Shown piece after piece: positions 31,493 through 44,350 of a stretch of 64,000 nt of DNA. Under the pieces are notes generated by a model that saw only the letters and a program-made list of their open reading frames with translations, did not search any database and was not told the DNA's origin. The number at the start of each line of letters is the position of its first letter. Positions within the stretch are counted from its first letter, which is position 1. This stretch comes from Pegoplata infirma (lineage: Eukaryota; Arthropoda; Insecta; Diptera; Anthomyiidae): positions 12,114,330-12,178,329 of the forward strand of contig OY992538.1 of NCBI GenBank assembly GCA_963921195.1. Reading direction: 5' to 3'. A program made the translations under genes and the position numbers.

Positions 31493-32876
31493 ATATATGT
31501 CAAATCGGACACTTTAAAAAAAATTTTTGTTTAGATTTTCCCTATTTGTTAACAGTTTTTAGTACCCTTCGAAAACTCCTTCGTGGGAAATTTTCAGATT
31601 TTTTTGATGATCCGTTCAAAAGATATCGAATTTTTAAAAATTGGTAGTTTGTTCCTTTACTCAAACTTCTTTTACTCATAACTTCTTCAACAATGGTCCA
31701 TATTCCAATTTTTTTTTTTTCAAAATTTTTATTTTTTTACGTACTTTAAAAAAAAATCCCAAAAAATTCTTAAAAGCGCTTTAGTAAGCGATTTTAAAGT
31801 TTTAAAATTTAAATCTCATTTTTGAAAATGTTTGTACTCTTCGATTTTTTTTTTAATTTTTTTGTGTAAAACATCTATCGATTCTACAAATTTTTTGCCC
31901 AGGAGGATTGTGCAAAAAAATGACAAAAAAGTGTTTGTGTCGAAGATTTAGAAAATTTTCGAGACTGAAAATTTTTTAATTTTTTTTTTTTTAATTTAAA
32001 ATTAAAAAAATTTAATATGTCCTATTGTTTTCAAATACCGGATAAGTATTTTTAAGACAGTTAAGTGATAAATCCAATTTTCACCGTGATAAGCCTTTTA
32101 TCACTAAACTGCCATAAAAAAACTTATCTCGTGATGCAACCATGACAAAACTTTTAATAAATAAAAACAACATGTCAACTCTTTTTCCATTTGTTTTGCA
32201 AAATTTTGTTTTTTTGACGCCGTGGTATTGTGCTAAGGTTAGTGTGGAGTGCGGTGATCTCCATTTTCCCTCCACTACTTATTATGATAAAAAATTTTTG
32301 GTGAAAAAAAATTAATGAACAAAATTTAAACAAAAAAAAAATATGAAAAAAAAAAATTATAAAAAAAAAATTGATGAAAATAAAAATTTGATGTAAAAAA
32401 AATTTGATGAAAAAAAACAAATTTTGATGGAAAAAAAATTGATGAAAATAAAAAAAAAATTATGAAAAAAAAATTTGACGAAAAAAAAATCTGGTGAAAG
32501 AAAAACGGTTTTATTCACCAGCAGGTGAATTATTATCCAAGTTACAAATCGAAGTTACAAACCTTTTTGCTTGTCAAGAAAATGAAAACAGTAATTCTTA
32601 TTTTCTTTTTTGTTAGTCGGTAGCTTATATATTCAAACTGAGGTGGCGTCCTGCATCATTTTTAAAATTAGACACATTATGTTAAAAAATATTTTTAGAG
32701 AAATTTTCGAAGTCAAGCTTTATAAAAATTAACACAAAAATTTTGTTGCGTTTTGGAGTAAAAACTTTCCTTAAAACTGCTTTTCTTTTTTGAAGAATTT
32801 TCTAAATTCCGAAATTTTTTTTAATAAAAAAAATTTAAGAAAATGACATTTTGAAAAATATTGTCCTGGTCCCGCA
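31493..32876. other. A/T-rich spacer, no gene
   Basis: 32285-32500 is an A-rich simple repeat with recurring TTGATGAAAAAAAA words. The rest is low-complexity AT-rich sequence; the open frames in it have no recognisable product. Confidence 0.5.
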
Positions 32877-33050
32877 AAATACCTGTGATGTGTTCTGTAA
32901 CACGTCACTATTAAATCGTCACAGACTGTGTTCCTAACGGACAGGTACAGTGGCATATCAAAAGTGATATATCCGGGGCTGAGACATTTCCTCACAAAAG
33001 TGACAGACTAAATGGTGTCAAGTTTGTTATAGGTCATTTGGGTCCTAATT
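32877..33050 (+). repeat. dispersed GTGACATGTCAC repeat, copy 2
   Basis: GTGTTCCTAACGGACAGG, ACATTTCCTCACAAAAGTGAC, GGTGTCAAGTTTGTTATAGG and TCATTTGGGTCC follow in the same order as at 5765-5957. Confidence 0.6.
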
Positions 33051-33252
33051 TTTTGAATCTCAACTAATTATATGAAACGATTTTCCGTCTGCACCGATTT
33101 TCCTAATTAATGAGGTTTTTCTATAGAATAAATTTTAATTTTAGTTTTTTTTCTCAATCGATTTTTATTTATATCTCTATAAAATAATTATACATACTTT
33201 AATGCTTGTTAAGCTTATACTTAAAACGTACTCATTACATTCATAAAACGGT

Positions 33253-33258
33253 TTTATT
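33253..33258 (-). terminator. poly(A) signal of IntS1
   Basis: AATAAA on the minus strand, 28 bp past the IntS1 stop codon. Confidence 0.5.
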
Positions 33259-33286
33259 CTCCAGCATTTCTCTGTATACTGTCCTT

Positions 33287-36200
33287 TTAATAACCATGTT
33301 GCAGCATTATTGTTTGTAAAACTCTTTTTATTTGAGAATTTGTATTTAATCGTGATTTAATACCCAAAGCAAATGAAACGGCTAATATCTCTACAGCATG
33401 TTCCTGCAGCAATAAAGTCATCTCAGATAAATTGTCAATAGCTGTACTGGCAACAGAAGGATTATCATCCCTTAAGCATTGTATGTAGGCATTTAGAGCA
33501 CAACGATTTACATCTGATCTACCAGGATTATGTTTCAGATGGCGTATAAGTAATATGAAAGCGATTGATCTTATTTGAGCACTAGGCGAGAATATCAATT
33601 CCAATAGACGATCGAATAATTCACTCAAGAAATTAAAACGTTTAGAAGTGAAACTTTCAATTTCTTGCAGTGGTCCTAGTATGGTATCCTCGGCACTAGA
33701 ATGTTTAACGATTTTGATAAGATTGACAAAGTGAGGTGATATTGAGGAGGACTTATTTAGAGAACCCGATATAGCAAAAGTAACAGCACCACGACTATTA
33801 ATATCTAAATTAGATAACTGATAATTAGATAAAGAGTCTGATGAATCTGTTTCCATAGGTGTAGTAGGCTGTGAATTACGTGTATCTTGGGCATTGGAAG
33901 AAGTATCCTCAAAATCAAAATCTTGTTTTATTTCTACATTATTAACAGATGATGTAGAAGTCTTTTGTTGTAGCAGAGTAATACCCTGAACCAATTGATG
34001 TAGTGATTGCAAAGAGTTATAACGATTTGCCAAATTCATTAGAACATCAACATATTGTTCTATAAATTGTAAAGCTGACGAAGGATTTGAATTGATATAG
34101 CCTTGTAATAACTCTATGAGTTTTATCAAAATATGATAAGATTCTTTAACATTGCTATATTGTTTAAAGAATGTAAAATAACAATCCAACGCCGATTGGA
34201 ATTCTTGTTTGTAAATATCATCAAAGCAAATAGGTTGTAATAATTCCAAAGTTCTTAAAATTTGTATAAAACGATGCATATGATATTCATCTCGTATGAC
34301 TCTTAAACTTAATTGACCTCTACCTTGTATAAGTGAGGATAAAACACCCAATTGTCTAAGAAATAGAGCCGGATGAGAGGCGGCCATTTTTCGTATTAAC
34401 AATTCCGTGTCACTAGAAAATGTTTCAAAATCTTTTTTAGTAAATAAATTACCCAAGCAGGTTATTAAATTATTCGATACTTTATCCGCTTGGCAACCAT
34501 TTAGATTTTGTAATTTATCTGTATAAGATTCCAGTTGATGACTACGTATAAATTTTATAGAAGGATACATTAAATACATTTGACGTAACACTTTTAAACG
34601 CAATTTTTGAGAACAATCACATTCAAATACATATTCTATGAATTTAATTAAATTTGAAGTATTTTTCTTGCAAACACGAAACAATAAATTAATACGACAA
34701 CATAGTATGAAAGCATATTGTGCGGCAGATGTTTTCAACTCTGATTCACCTTCTTTTAATATAAACTCTGCAAACATTTTTAGTTCTTTGTCATTTAAGA
34801 AAAACATATTTTCTGTAGGATCTGCCTTTAAAACACATCTATCTCTACCCTGCCATAATTTGGGATTATTTATTAAGGCTTGAACAAAATTCAAAACCGA
34901 TGAATAATCCAAATCATGATCTTTACATTGTAATAAATATTCCAAAGTGGAAATAATAGTATCCCAATTTGTTTCATGACAGATCCAAGATAATAAATAA
35001 AATCTAAAGTCACCAGAAGATTTTGAAAATAAAAATGGTAAGTCCTGTTTATTATAGACACAACATAATTCCGGATCATTATCGGAGAGTAAATCTACCA
35101 ACATGCCATCACTGTAAAGATTATTGGTAGTAGTTGTAGAAGAGTTCATACGATTACGAAATTGTGTTAACATTTGTTGTAGCGTTAATTTCGAAGGTTT
35201 ATTTTGTTGACTCGGTTTTGATAGTTGTTGTTGGGTATTTCTGGTTAAATTTTGCAGACAATTGATATAGGCCAATGATTTTGTGTCCTTCATTAAAGAA
35301 TATTTAAAGAATTTTGAATTTTCCGTAATAGCTTGAGGATTTAATTTGATAATAGATCTGATCAATAGCAAGATTTGTTTATTATCCAATACATTGATTA
35401 AGAGATTTTCCATATTTGCATGATTTAAAGTTTTCAAAAAACAATGATGTAAATGCGAAGCTTCTTTATTCAATAGTTGATGTAATAAAATTCTAAACTC
35501 TTGTTCGTTGAATTGATTAGAGTTGGGACATTTTAATACCTTATAAACAATATCTTCAGCTTCTTTTGGATTTAATGCTACTGACGATTGAGCCATACTT
35601 GATGTTACAATAGGCAAAGGAGCTGGTGTTAATTCTTCTAATTGTATACATTCCAATATATCATTCCTTATTTTGGGATTATCGGCCACTGTCTGAGAAT
35701 GAGAATATAAGCCCAAGGCTTGTACGGTAAAGTGACCATTTTTAGCTCCTCTTACTTGTTGTATTTCAATTAATTGAGCCAAGTAAGCTTTATTTAGTAT
35801 GGCATTTTTAACTGTATCAAATTGTTCAATAACAGCATGATCTAGTAAAGCCAATAATTTGGACATTGAATTAATGGGTGTACCAAAATTTTGTACAAAC
35901 AATACTATCTGATCGGGAGTTAATTCTCGTATAGCCGCTTCAATTAAACGATCTACTGAAGATCTTATCATTTTTAATTTCAACCAATCGGGTAATAATT
36001 GCACGGGTTCGTGTGGCATATTAGGAATATAGGCTATGGGAACATTACCACCCAAAGGAAACCAATAATCTAATATCGGTATCGATTCTGGCATTTGATT
36101 ACTTGAATGTGTTAGTAATATTATAAAAGCATGTATGATATTTAAATGTAACGGTAGTTGTATGCCATCATTAAATTGTACCATTAATAAATCTGGATAT

Positions 36201-39200
36201 TCAGTCCATTGATAAGTTTCATGATGATCCCTTAGTTTAATAATATAATTATTAAACATAACAAATAAACATTTTAATGTTTGCAAACGATTTTCTTCGT
36301 CTAATTTGGAAATATCATCGTACGCAACTACCGTACCTTCTGGCAAAGGTATTATATGTTGAAACATGGTACTGCGTTCCACAATAAGTTGTGCCATATC
36401 TATAACATGATCCAACATATCGGTAACAGAATCATCTAGAGTATTGGCTGCTATAAATTGTATATAAGCCATTACTAAATCTGGAGAATTTTCCACCTGA
36501 CATGCTGATCTCAATTGGGGTATAATAAATATTCGTACATCATTAAAATGTGGTATTTGTGGTATAGCACTCAGTAACCAATCATTAGGACTTAATTCAG
36601 AACATTTAAAGATTATCTTAAGGCCACGCAAAGCAGACAAACGTGTATGCTTAACTGTGGAACATAAACGTCTAAAAATATAATCCAATATCTCGCATAC
36701 TGTTTGTTTACTGTACGTTGGATCCATAATAACATTACGTAAAAAGTTTACCAATTCAGCGTCACGACTATTCTCTTCATTGATAATATTGGAATTAAAC
36801 AGTAAGAACTCACATAAACATTGTACGGGTAAATGATTAAAATCACCATCACTATTTTGTACTAGATCGGAAAGCCAAGGCATTGATTGTGTTGTACCCT
36901 GACGTTGTATAATATCCAGTAATAAATCTGGTTTACGACTACGACATAGCAAGTGACCAATTTTCAATGACTTATTAAGGGTACGTAGCTGTTCTAAAAC
37001 ACCACTAGGCACGCGTCGGGCCACACCCATGGGATCCATTAACATTAGTTGAGATGTTAAGATGGCATTTTCTTCGGTTATAACGGCTTGTGAAGTTTGT
37101 GCAGCAAGATATGATTCGAATTCAACAATATGATCACGTTCTAAGGGGACAATCTAAAAGAGAATTGTAAAAAAAAATATTTTAAATTTTAAAAGTGAAG
37201 TAAAAATAATTTAATTTTGCCGATTTCTTAACAAAGTAATTATACTAATAGTAGTTCAAATGGACAGTTCGGAATTTCAGTGACATTTCACAAGTGATGT
37301 ATTCGAAATTCTGACAATTTTTTTTTCAGGACAATTTTTAAATACAATTGGAAATGGTGTAGTTCGTCATAGTTAACTTGTTTTAAAAGTTTTTGATAAT
37401 TCATCATCACTCACCTGTAATTCATCTTTACTCATAGCTGCTTCATTAAATTGATTTGTTATGCACATTTCCATTAACATTTTCATCGTGGGATAGTGAT
37501 TCCAACAAAATGCTCCAAATGTTGAAGGATTATGTGCAGAAATCATTAACATTATAAGCCAAGCCTTCCAATACAATACAGTTATAGCCAATTTTGGTGG
37601 TTCATAATCAACAGGTAAATTGATATTTTCTGGATGATGATACTCCGCCATACTAAACAGGAAATCAATAATATCAAACTTATTTGCCTGGACCACCGGG
37701 CAATTGGTAATACGCATTGTGGAGGCACGTTTTATCAAAGAAATAATTATATCAAATGTATCGGGTATAGTAAAGGGAATCTCTTTTGTTATTCCTATTA
37801 ATATTATACGCAGTAAAGTATCCTCATGTATGGGCGTTTCTGATACCAAACGTAATAGAGTTGTACGTTCTGGTTCCGAAGGCCATTGATCATAACGTGA
37901 ATATTGTTCAGCATTTTCCAATAATAAAATTTTATGTAAACCTTGAAAGAATTCACCAGCTTGCAGTTTGAATAGTCCTGGTACAATTTCATACATCCAT
38001 GATACACAATCTAATTGTATTTGACACATTTGATTGTAAAATTTCAATAGAACAGCATTATTGGCGGCATTATCTTTAGTTACTCTCAGCGATATGCTGG
38101 CTTCTCTAACTTGTGGCGAAACAGATAATAACATGCTTAGACATGTTATATCTACCATAGAGTGAAATATACGATCACGAAATTCAGAACTTTCAATTTG
38201 TTTATTCAATTCTGGTCGACCGTTTAGAAAAACTTTGCAAAAAACTACTAAATTGATGTCATTGCGTAGCATGCGAACCAGTTCACGTAGAAAAACACGA
38301 AGGGTGCGTAAGCAATCATCACGTTGTAATAAGAATTCTTTATAGATTTCCGCTAAATGTTTAGCTGAATCATCGGGAGCTGCTTGAAACATAGTAGCTG
38401 AAAGGAAATAGCAAAATGAGAAATTATTTTTTTATCCAATCATATTCGAAAATTTCGGTTACATTTTTGATATAAAAAGTTTTTTTTCAAATCCTGCTGG
38501 AAAAGTAACCGGTCTATGATAGGCCACGTGACATGTCACACGGACCCAAACGAACTAACACAAACTTGACACTTTTCAATAAAAACTTCTGTGAGGAAAT
38601 GTTTCAAGCCTTGATACATCACTTGTGATCGGTGACTTTTTTCGCGACTTATATATTTTTTAAAAATCTTTCAAACATTTTTTTGATTTAAATTCTATTT
38701 AGTAGAATTTTTTCAATTTGGTAGATCTGTGAGGAATAATCAGTTAAAAATTCCTAAATTGACTCCGCTTTTGGAGCGTTCATTCCATGTTCGAGTAGCT
38801 CGTGTATTCAATAAATTACCGGAAACATTAAAAACGTTTGATTTTTCCGTTGATACATTCAGGAAAAAAATATTTGATGTAATGTCGCATAATGATGTTT
38901 TATAACATGATGAATATATATATTTTTTTATCTAGATTGGTTACAAATTAAAGCTTTTACATATTTTTTATATTTTAACATTTAAACTACCTTGGGATCG
39001 GTTAATTACTATTTTTGCTTCTCTTTACTTTATTTTTTTTTTATTTTTTAATAATTGGTTTATGCCTATTATTTACATTTATATATACATACTTATAAGT
39101 TCTTCTGTGTTCATATTTTTATTTTTATATTAATAACTTTTAAGTACAAATTTTTGTAAGTAGAAATTAGTAACCGATTATGGCCAATGGGCTAGGTTAT

Positions 39201-41248
39201 AGAAAATGAAATAAATAAATACTAAATACTAAATTCTGATTAATTTTTATTAAAAAATAAAATTTGCACATAAATTTTGTTTTTGGGATTTGGAAAATTT
39301 TCAAAAAAAAAAACGGAACTCTGTCAGTAGAAATCATGATGCAGTACAAACTAAAAGAACTAAAGTCTTGAAGTTTGGAAGAAAGATGTATTGTGGTCAT
39401 AGGCTGGTTAAGTTCCTAAATGTGGAAAATCGTACCAGGAAAAAAAGTGCGCCCTTGAAGAACTTAACTAACCTCTGAAAAATTATATTTTTTACATGTT
39501 TTTTTGTACTTTTGTTAAACAAATAAAACATTTAAATGTCAAAAAAAGATTAAAGCCCTGCATTTGGATCCAAAATGGACGTGGATAATGATTTTTTTAC
39601 TCTTAAACGCAAATGTCAAAAAATTTCCAGGATTCAGTCGAAAACTTAGAAATTTTTTACTCAAAAAGAAAATTTGCTCAAAAAATTTTGAGCTTAGGAC
39701 TTGAAAAAGTTTAAAAAAAAAAAAATCTGAACTTTTTTGAAAAATTTTTTTCAAAGAAAATTTAAAATTTTTTTTTTCGGGATTTCGATTTTTTTTTTTT
39801 TCGAAAAACATTTTTAATAAAGTGTCACAAAAAAAATGTGTCACCCATTTTTTAAACTTACCCAACATTCCCATATTATTAGGATTCCTAGTATTTGATA
39901 ATTCATTTTGTACGACCAACTTTAAGATAACATTTAATATGCCCGGTTCCAAACGTATCATTTCCTTAATACATGACATATAGAAATTAATCAAAGGTTT
40001 TGCCTTTAAACGCATTTTCACCAATATAGCCAAAACTTCATGATCCTTAAAATATTTGGCTCTTACATTAAAACAAACATAGGACAATAATTCTTGGGCA
40101 AATTTGACCAATTTGCCATTGTGAATCCATAATTCTAAACGTGAAATACACATATGACGAACTTCAACAAGACCAGAAGTTTTGCATAGGAATTTCAAAA
40201 AGTTTCGAGTATAACAGTCTTGTTGTTGGCGTTTATTCAATTGCTCCTTTATGGCATCGGTAACGTATTTCTCAACAATACGTTCCGAATCAATATAGCG
40301 GTCTTTAACCTCACAATATGTTTCGCAACCCTGTTTGAAATCACCGGGTTTAGCTGAACCACTGGCTTCAGAATTATCGCAAGAATCATCATCAATATTA
40401 ATGGGTACTGCTGCTGGCTGCGGTGTGGACTGTGTTGGTGTCGTAGTTGTTGGTGTGCCGGCACCACTTGTTGTTGCACCACCCGCTGCTTCGGGTTGTA
40501 AAAAATTCAGTTGTGGTGTTCGCGTCTTAAAGGCAGCGGCAATATTTTCAATAAAAGGAGCACATAAACTATTATCGGACCAAAAACGGTCATTAATAGC
40601 ATCGTCTATGTAAATGCGCATAAATATTTCCGGCCATTGTTGTTTATCACTGTATGCCCTGGCCAAGAGATTACATGCCAAGACATGGGAGTAAGAAGTT
40701 TGTCTTATTTTAATGTTGAAATCTCTTCGGAGTATGTGCAACAAGCCAGAGGTTATAATGTCATTGGCAAAATAATCTGGATGTACTTTAGCCAAATATA
40801 ATATACCCAACATGGCTACGGTATCTGGTTTTGATTTAGCATACGACGAGATTAAGTTCTTAATGCAACCACATATAACCCGTACTAATGTTTCAGTGTC
40901 ATGTTGTTCAGCGGCAGCAGTAACTGTATCTACTATATCTACCGAATCACAATCCGTAGCCATTTGTTCCCATAATTCACTGGATGGTGCTGATGTGGCA
41001 GCATCACCCGGTCCCCTGATGGTTGAAGATAATTTAGCCTTTTTAGCTGCCATCATTGATGTTGATGGTCCTGAAGGTTCCCGTTTACGTTCCACCGAGG
41101 ATCCACTCGATGTCTTGCTAATGGGTACAATTTTAGCTTTTGTTTCATCGCGATATCCCTTGGAGCCTAAAGCAAAAAATTCGCTACCCGCATGTGAGGA
41201 TCCTTTTTTATTAGCCCTCTGTGACGATGAAGGTTTATTGCGATCCAT
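33287..41248 (-). CDS. IntS1: Integrator complex subunit 1
   Basis: IntS1 is the large helical-repeat scaffold of the nuclear Integrator complex, which cleaves snRNA 3' ends and attenuates promoter-proximal transcription with RNA polymerase II. Three exons, 41248-39862, 38397-37415 and 37153-33287, join in phase (GT..AG each) into 2078 residues, close to fly and human family lengths. The N-terminus EFFALGSKGYRDETKAK, KPDTVAMLGILYLAK, VQNELSNTRNPNNMGML, AITVLYWKAWLIMLM, YPTMKMLMEMCITNQ, LGHLLCRSR-like GHLLCRSRKPDLLLDIIQR, QSMPWLSDLVQ and LPDWLKLKMIRSSVDRLI align throughout with INTS1. The linker residues 280-320 are Ser/Thr/Pro-rich; another low-complexity stretch near residue 1880 is Ser/Asp-rich. 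Start ATG 41248 matches the conserved N-terminus. Intron 1 (1464 bp) carries a dispersed repeat and a LINE tail; intron 2 is 261 bp. The gene converges with CNOT11 and diverges from Dcp1. Confidence 0.97.
38505..38650 (-). repeat. dispersed GTGACATGTCAC repeat, copy 3
   Basis: Opposite orientation to copies 1 and 2, in IntS1 intron 1: GTGACATGTCAC, AACTTGACAC and TGAGGAAATGTTTCAAGCCTTG are recognisable. Confidence 0.55.
38705..39235 (+). mobile_element. 3' end of a non-LTR retrotransposon (LINE)
   Basis: A frame from 38705 to the stop at 38903 encodes RSVRNNQLKIPKL, ERSFHVRVARVFNKLPETL and DVMSHNDVL: the kind of NxLK.P..(R)..SF..R....FN.LP tail seen at the C-terminus of LINE reverse transcriptase proteins. 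It is followed by about 330 bp of AT-rich 3' UTR ending in an AAATAAATAAATACTAAAT tail at 39210-39235. The 5' part, including the catalytic domain, is missing, as expected from 5' truncation. It lies antisense to IntS1 in intron 1. The clade (Jockey/CR1-like) is inferred. Confidence 0.7.
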
Positions 41249-42328
41249 TTTCTATAAATTTCACAAAAATTTAGGAAAAATTAATACGCCTCATAAAATT
41301 TTACAGATTTTTTTTTTCTATAATTTTGAAATAAATGATATGTAAACAATAACAAAGTACCCCGGGAATGAAGTGGAATGAAATAAATAAGTTGTGTTTC
41401 TCTTCAATAGAAAAATTGGTATTAACGAAGCTTTTGGTACCCTACACTATGCAAATACATGGTTTGAAACAGTGGTCGGCACAAAGAGGCATATGAAAGT
41501 ATTATACGGCGTTCACACTTGCTGTTTTGAAGTGTTTAAAAGTGAGATGTTTAAAAAAGTCTTTGTTCTGTATCCATTACGTTTTTATTCTGTTACTGGT
41601 GTTTTGTTAAACAACTTGTTTAAAGTCGCTAGTGTGAACTCCATATTAGTGTTTTAATAAAAATATGCATGTGTTGGTGTATTTCTTCAACAAAGCGACA
41701 TCAACCTGCTTTGAAGAAAGTCAGCTTGCTACTGAATAAAATATTTGTTTTTTTTATGCTCTTTGTTGATTTTTTGTTGACATTCGTGTTGTATACATGT
41801 GAATTGCCGATTGTGTTCGGCTCCAGCGTGCAATGGGTGCCGATCACTGGTTTGAAAAGATTTTTTTGAAGAAGGCTGCTTGCTGCTAGGACGGCATTTT
41901 TATTTTGCCTTATATCTTGTTAATTAAAAGAACTGCCCCTAAAACCAGTTTTTAGCTGTACGTGAGAACAGGGTATTATACCAAGAAAGCAAATACATTC
42001 TTAGAACAATAAAAATTTCCTGCTGCGCTTTACTATTATTTGGCTCCGGGAATAAGGAAGCTTGTTACTCCATGCATTTTATTTTGCTTTAAGAATGATT
42101 TTTCGATTTTTTTCTCCATTTCGTAAACTTTTTGAAAAACGTAAAGTTTATAAAGTTTTTTTTAAGTCAAAATGTTTATTAATTGGCTTATTTTTCCCTA
42201 AAGTAAGTTTTTTTTAAAAAATCTTTTAAAAACAATTCACGATTACAGAAAAAATATAGGGATAATGTACGTACACTGAAAGACTTTTATTAGTATGTTC
42301 AGTAGTAGCAATTTTTCCCATTAAGTTG
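41249..42328. other. IntS1 upstream region with small MITE
   Basis: 41501-41648 is an inverted-repeat element: ATTATACGGCGTTCACACTT is answered by CTAGTGTGAACTCCATATTA. 41950-41985 carries CAGTTTTTAGCTGTACGTGA, also seen near 7966 and, in part, at 47320. No promoter motif for IntS1 is clear. Confidence 0.4.
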
Positions 42329-42336
42329 ACATCACT

Positions 42337-44342
42337 CAAAGCTTCGAAGAATGAAATCCCTTTCGAATGAGTTCTCAAAAAAAATCCATTCAATTTTCAT
42401 AGTCAGTGAATGCAATTGATTTCATAAATCAACATTGAATGCAGTCCTTGGAATTCATTCGATTGAATGGAAAAAATTAATGCATTCGATTTCTTGTTCA
42501 TTCGATTTAGAAAAGTCGAATGCATTCGATTTTTTATCAATTCACTGCGAATGCAATCGATTTTTTAAATAGATAGAGAGCAAAATGGAGCCAAATTTTT
42601 GTCCATAGTATCGCCGACTCTACATATGATGACCCTATTGGGTCCTAATTTTGAATCCAAAAAAATAGGTATTCCCTAAAATTTTAAAAATGCACATATC
42701 ACACAGTATTTAACTGCCTACACGACAAAAAGTGTGAAGAGTGTTGGCGATACTATGGACAAAAAATTGACTTCGTTTTGCTCTATCATGGTTAGTTTTT
42801 TTAAGTTTTTTATGCAATGAATAAATAAGCCATTCGATTTTTCAAAGTGAATAAAAAGAAAATCGATTGCATTCGCAATGGAATGCATTTGATTTTTAAA
42901 AGTCGAATGAAAAAAAATCAAATGCATTCGATTTTTGAAAGTCGAATGAAAAATAAATCGAATGCATTCAATATTTATAAATCGAATGAGTCTAAAGCAG
43001 GGACCCGATTTTAATACTTTTAAAACTATCTTTTTTTATTTTTCTTTTAAAAAAACAAACACCTGTGTTCAATAAAAAAATAAAAATCCAATCGGAGTTT
43101 TTTATTTTAATCAAAGTTGAAAATAATTTTTATTTTTCAAAATCAAAATTTTAAAACTCTTTTGTGATATTTATCAGGAAAGTTTAAAATTATTTTCATC
43201 TTTTTTTTTCATCGGATGAAAATAGTTTAATAAGAAGAATAAGTTAATAATTTTTATGAAAAATTAATATTTATTTGAGATTTAAAGATGATTTATTTTA
43301 AATTTAAAGGTGATGCATTAACTGCTATTAAAAAAATTAGAAACAAGATCTAAAAATGCAATAAATTTTTTCCAATTTATTTGTTTTAAACCGCCTTTGA
43401 ACTTAAAGTCACAAAAATTAAGTTTACGCAACAGTCCGCCATATTTCGGAAGAAACAGCGAACGTACCTAGCAAAAAAATTGTATTTTTAAAATAAGTTT
43501 TTTTATAATTTTGAGCAGCTAATATTACTATTCTTGGCACATTAATGGAATAGATTTCAAACTGTTAAGAACTACAGCAACGACAAACTCTAGTTAAACA
43601 TTTTGCATTTTATAGAAGGGGCCGCAATTCCGGATTAAAAAACCGCGAAAATTCAAAAATTCTTAACCGCCTTTTAAGTTATTACCAAAGTGTACAGACT
43701 TTGTGTTACATATGTCAGTAATGATGTTAAAATATGGAGAAATGAAAAAAGTAGGGAAAGAAGGAGAAAATTAAGGGTACTTTTTAGCCATTTTTCATAA
43801 TTTTTCAACTTTTACCCTCTGTAATTCTTACAGATACAGAGATCTAAGTCTTAAACTTTGCGCTATGATAGTTTAAGGTTTTGTCTACACAATATCACTT
43901 GCAGTTTCCCTTAATTGGAGGTTTTATTAACCATTAATGTCGGTTGTGATACATACAATTTGTTTGAGTTTTAATAAAAATTGTGTTAAAAATATTTGAT
44001 TTGAAATATAAACAAAAGATGGGAAAAAAGATATTTATATTTTTTATTTTTAAATATATTCCTCCTTTGTGATATTTATCGCAATGGATATTTTTCGATT
44101 TTCATCATTATGGATATTTATTTTTTGAACAAAAATTTTTATTTTATTTTTTCGAACAAATTGGAAAATATTTTGAACTTTAAATATAAATATTTTGATG
44201 AAAACAAAATAATAAAACGTTTTCCGGTCCTTGGTCTAAAGTGAATTCATTCAATTCGCTAAAATGTGAGTGGGGAATGCAATCACTAAATTTTCATTCA
44301 GAATGCCAATCGAATTAAGGAATGAAATCCTTCGAAGCTCTG
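42337..44342. mobile_element. 2.0-kb hAT-like element, TSD ACATCACT
   Basis: ACATCACT at 42329-42336 and 44343-44350 brackets ends CAAAGCTTCGAAG and CTTCGAAGCTCTG. Arrays of GAATGCATTCGAT-type palindromes fill the subterminal regions (42395-42560, 42825-42990, 44240-44310). The exact 8-bp duplication and CARAG ends fit hAT. No transposase. It contains a 215-bp nested MITE at 42573-42787. It lies between the divergent IntS1 and Dcp1 genes. Confidence 0.85.
42573..42787. mobile_element. 215-bp MITE, GAGCAAAA arms
   Basis: GAGCAAAATGGAGCCAAATT with TTTGTCCATAGTATCGCC is inverted at 42742-42787 (GGCGATACTATGGACAAAAA.. TTTTGCTC). Nested in the hAT-like element. Confidence 0.65.
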
Positions 44343-44350
44343 ACATCACT

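Noticed and set aside
32081..32420. Minus-strand frames rich in Phe/Ile/Lys
   Set aside because: Translation of A-rich simple sequence with no homology.
39539..39861. Extension of IntS1 exon 1 past residue 462
   Set aside because: The frame runs on into intron 1 as Lys/Phe-rich translation of A/T runs; the donor at 39861 and the exact match of the next exon to the family show it is intronic.
34638..41345. Plus-strand frames inside IntS1 (for example 40812-41345)
   Set aside because: Antisense shadows of the conserved IntS1 exons; no homology and no separate start context.
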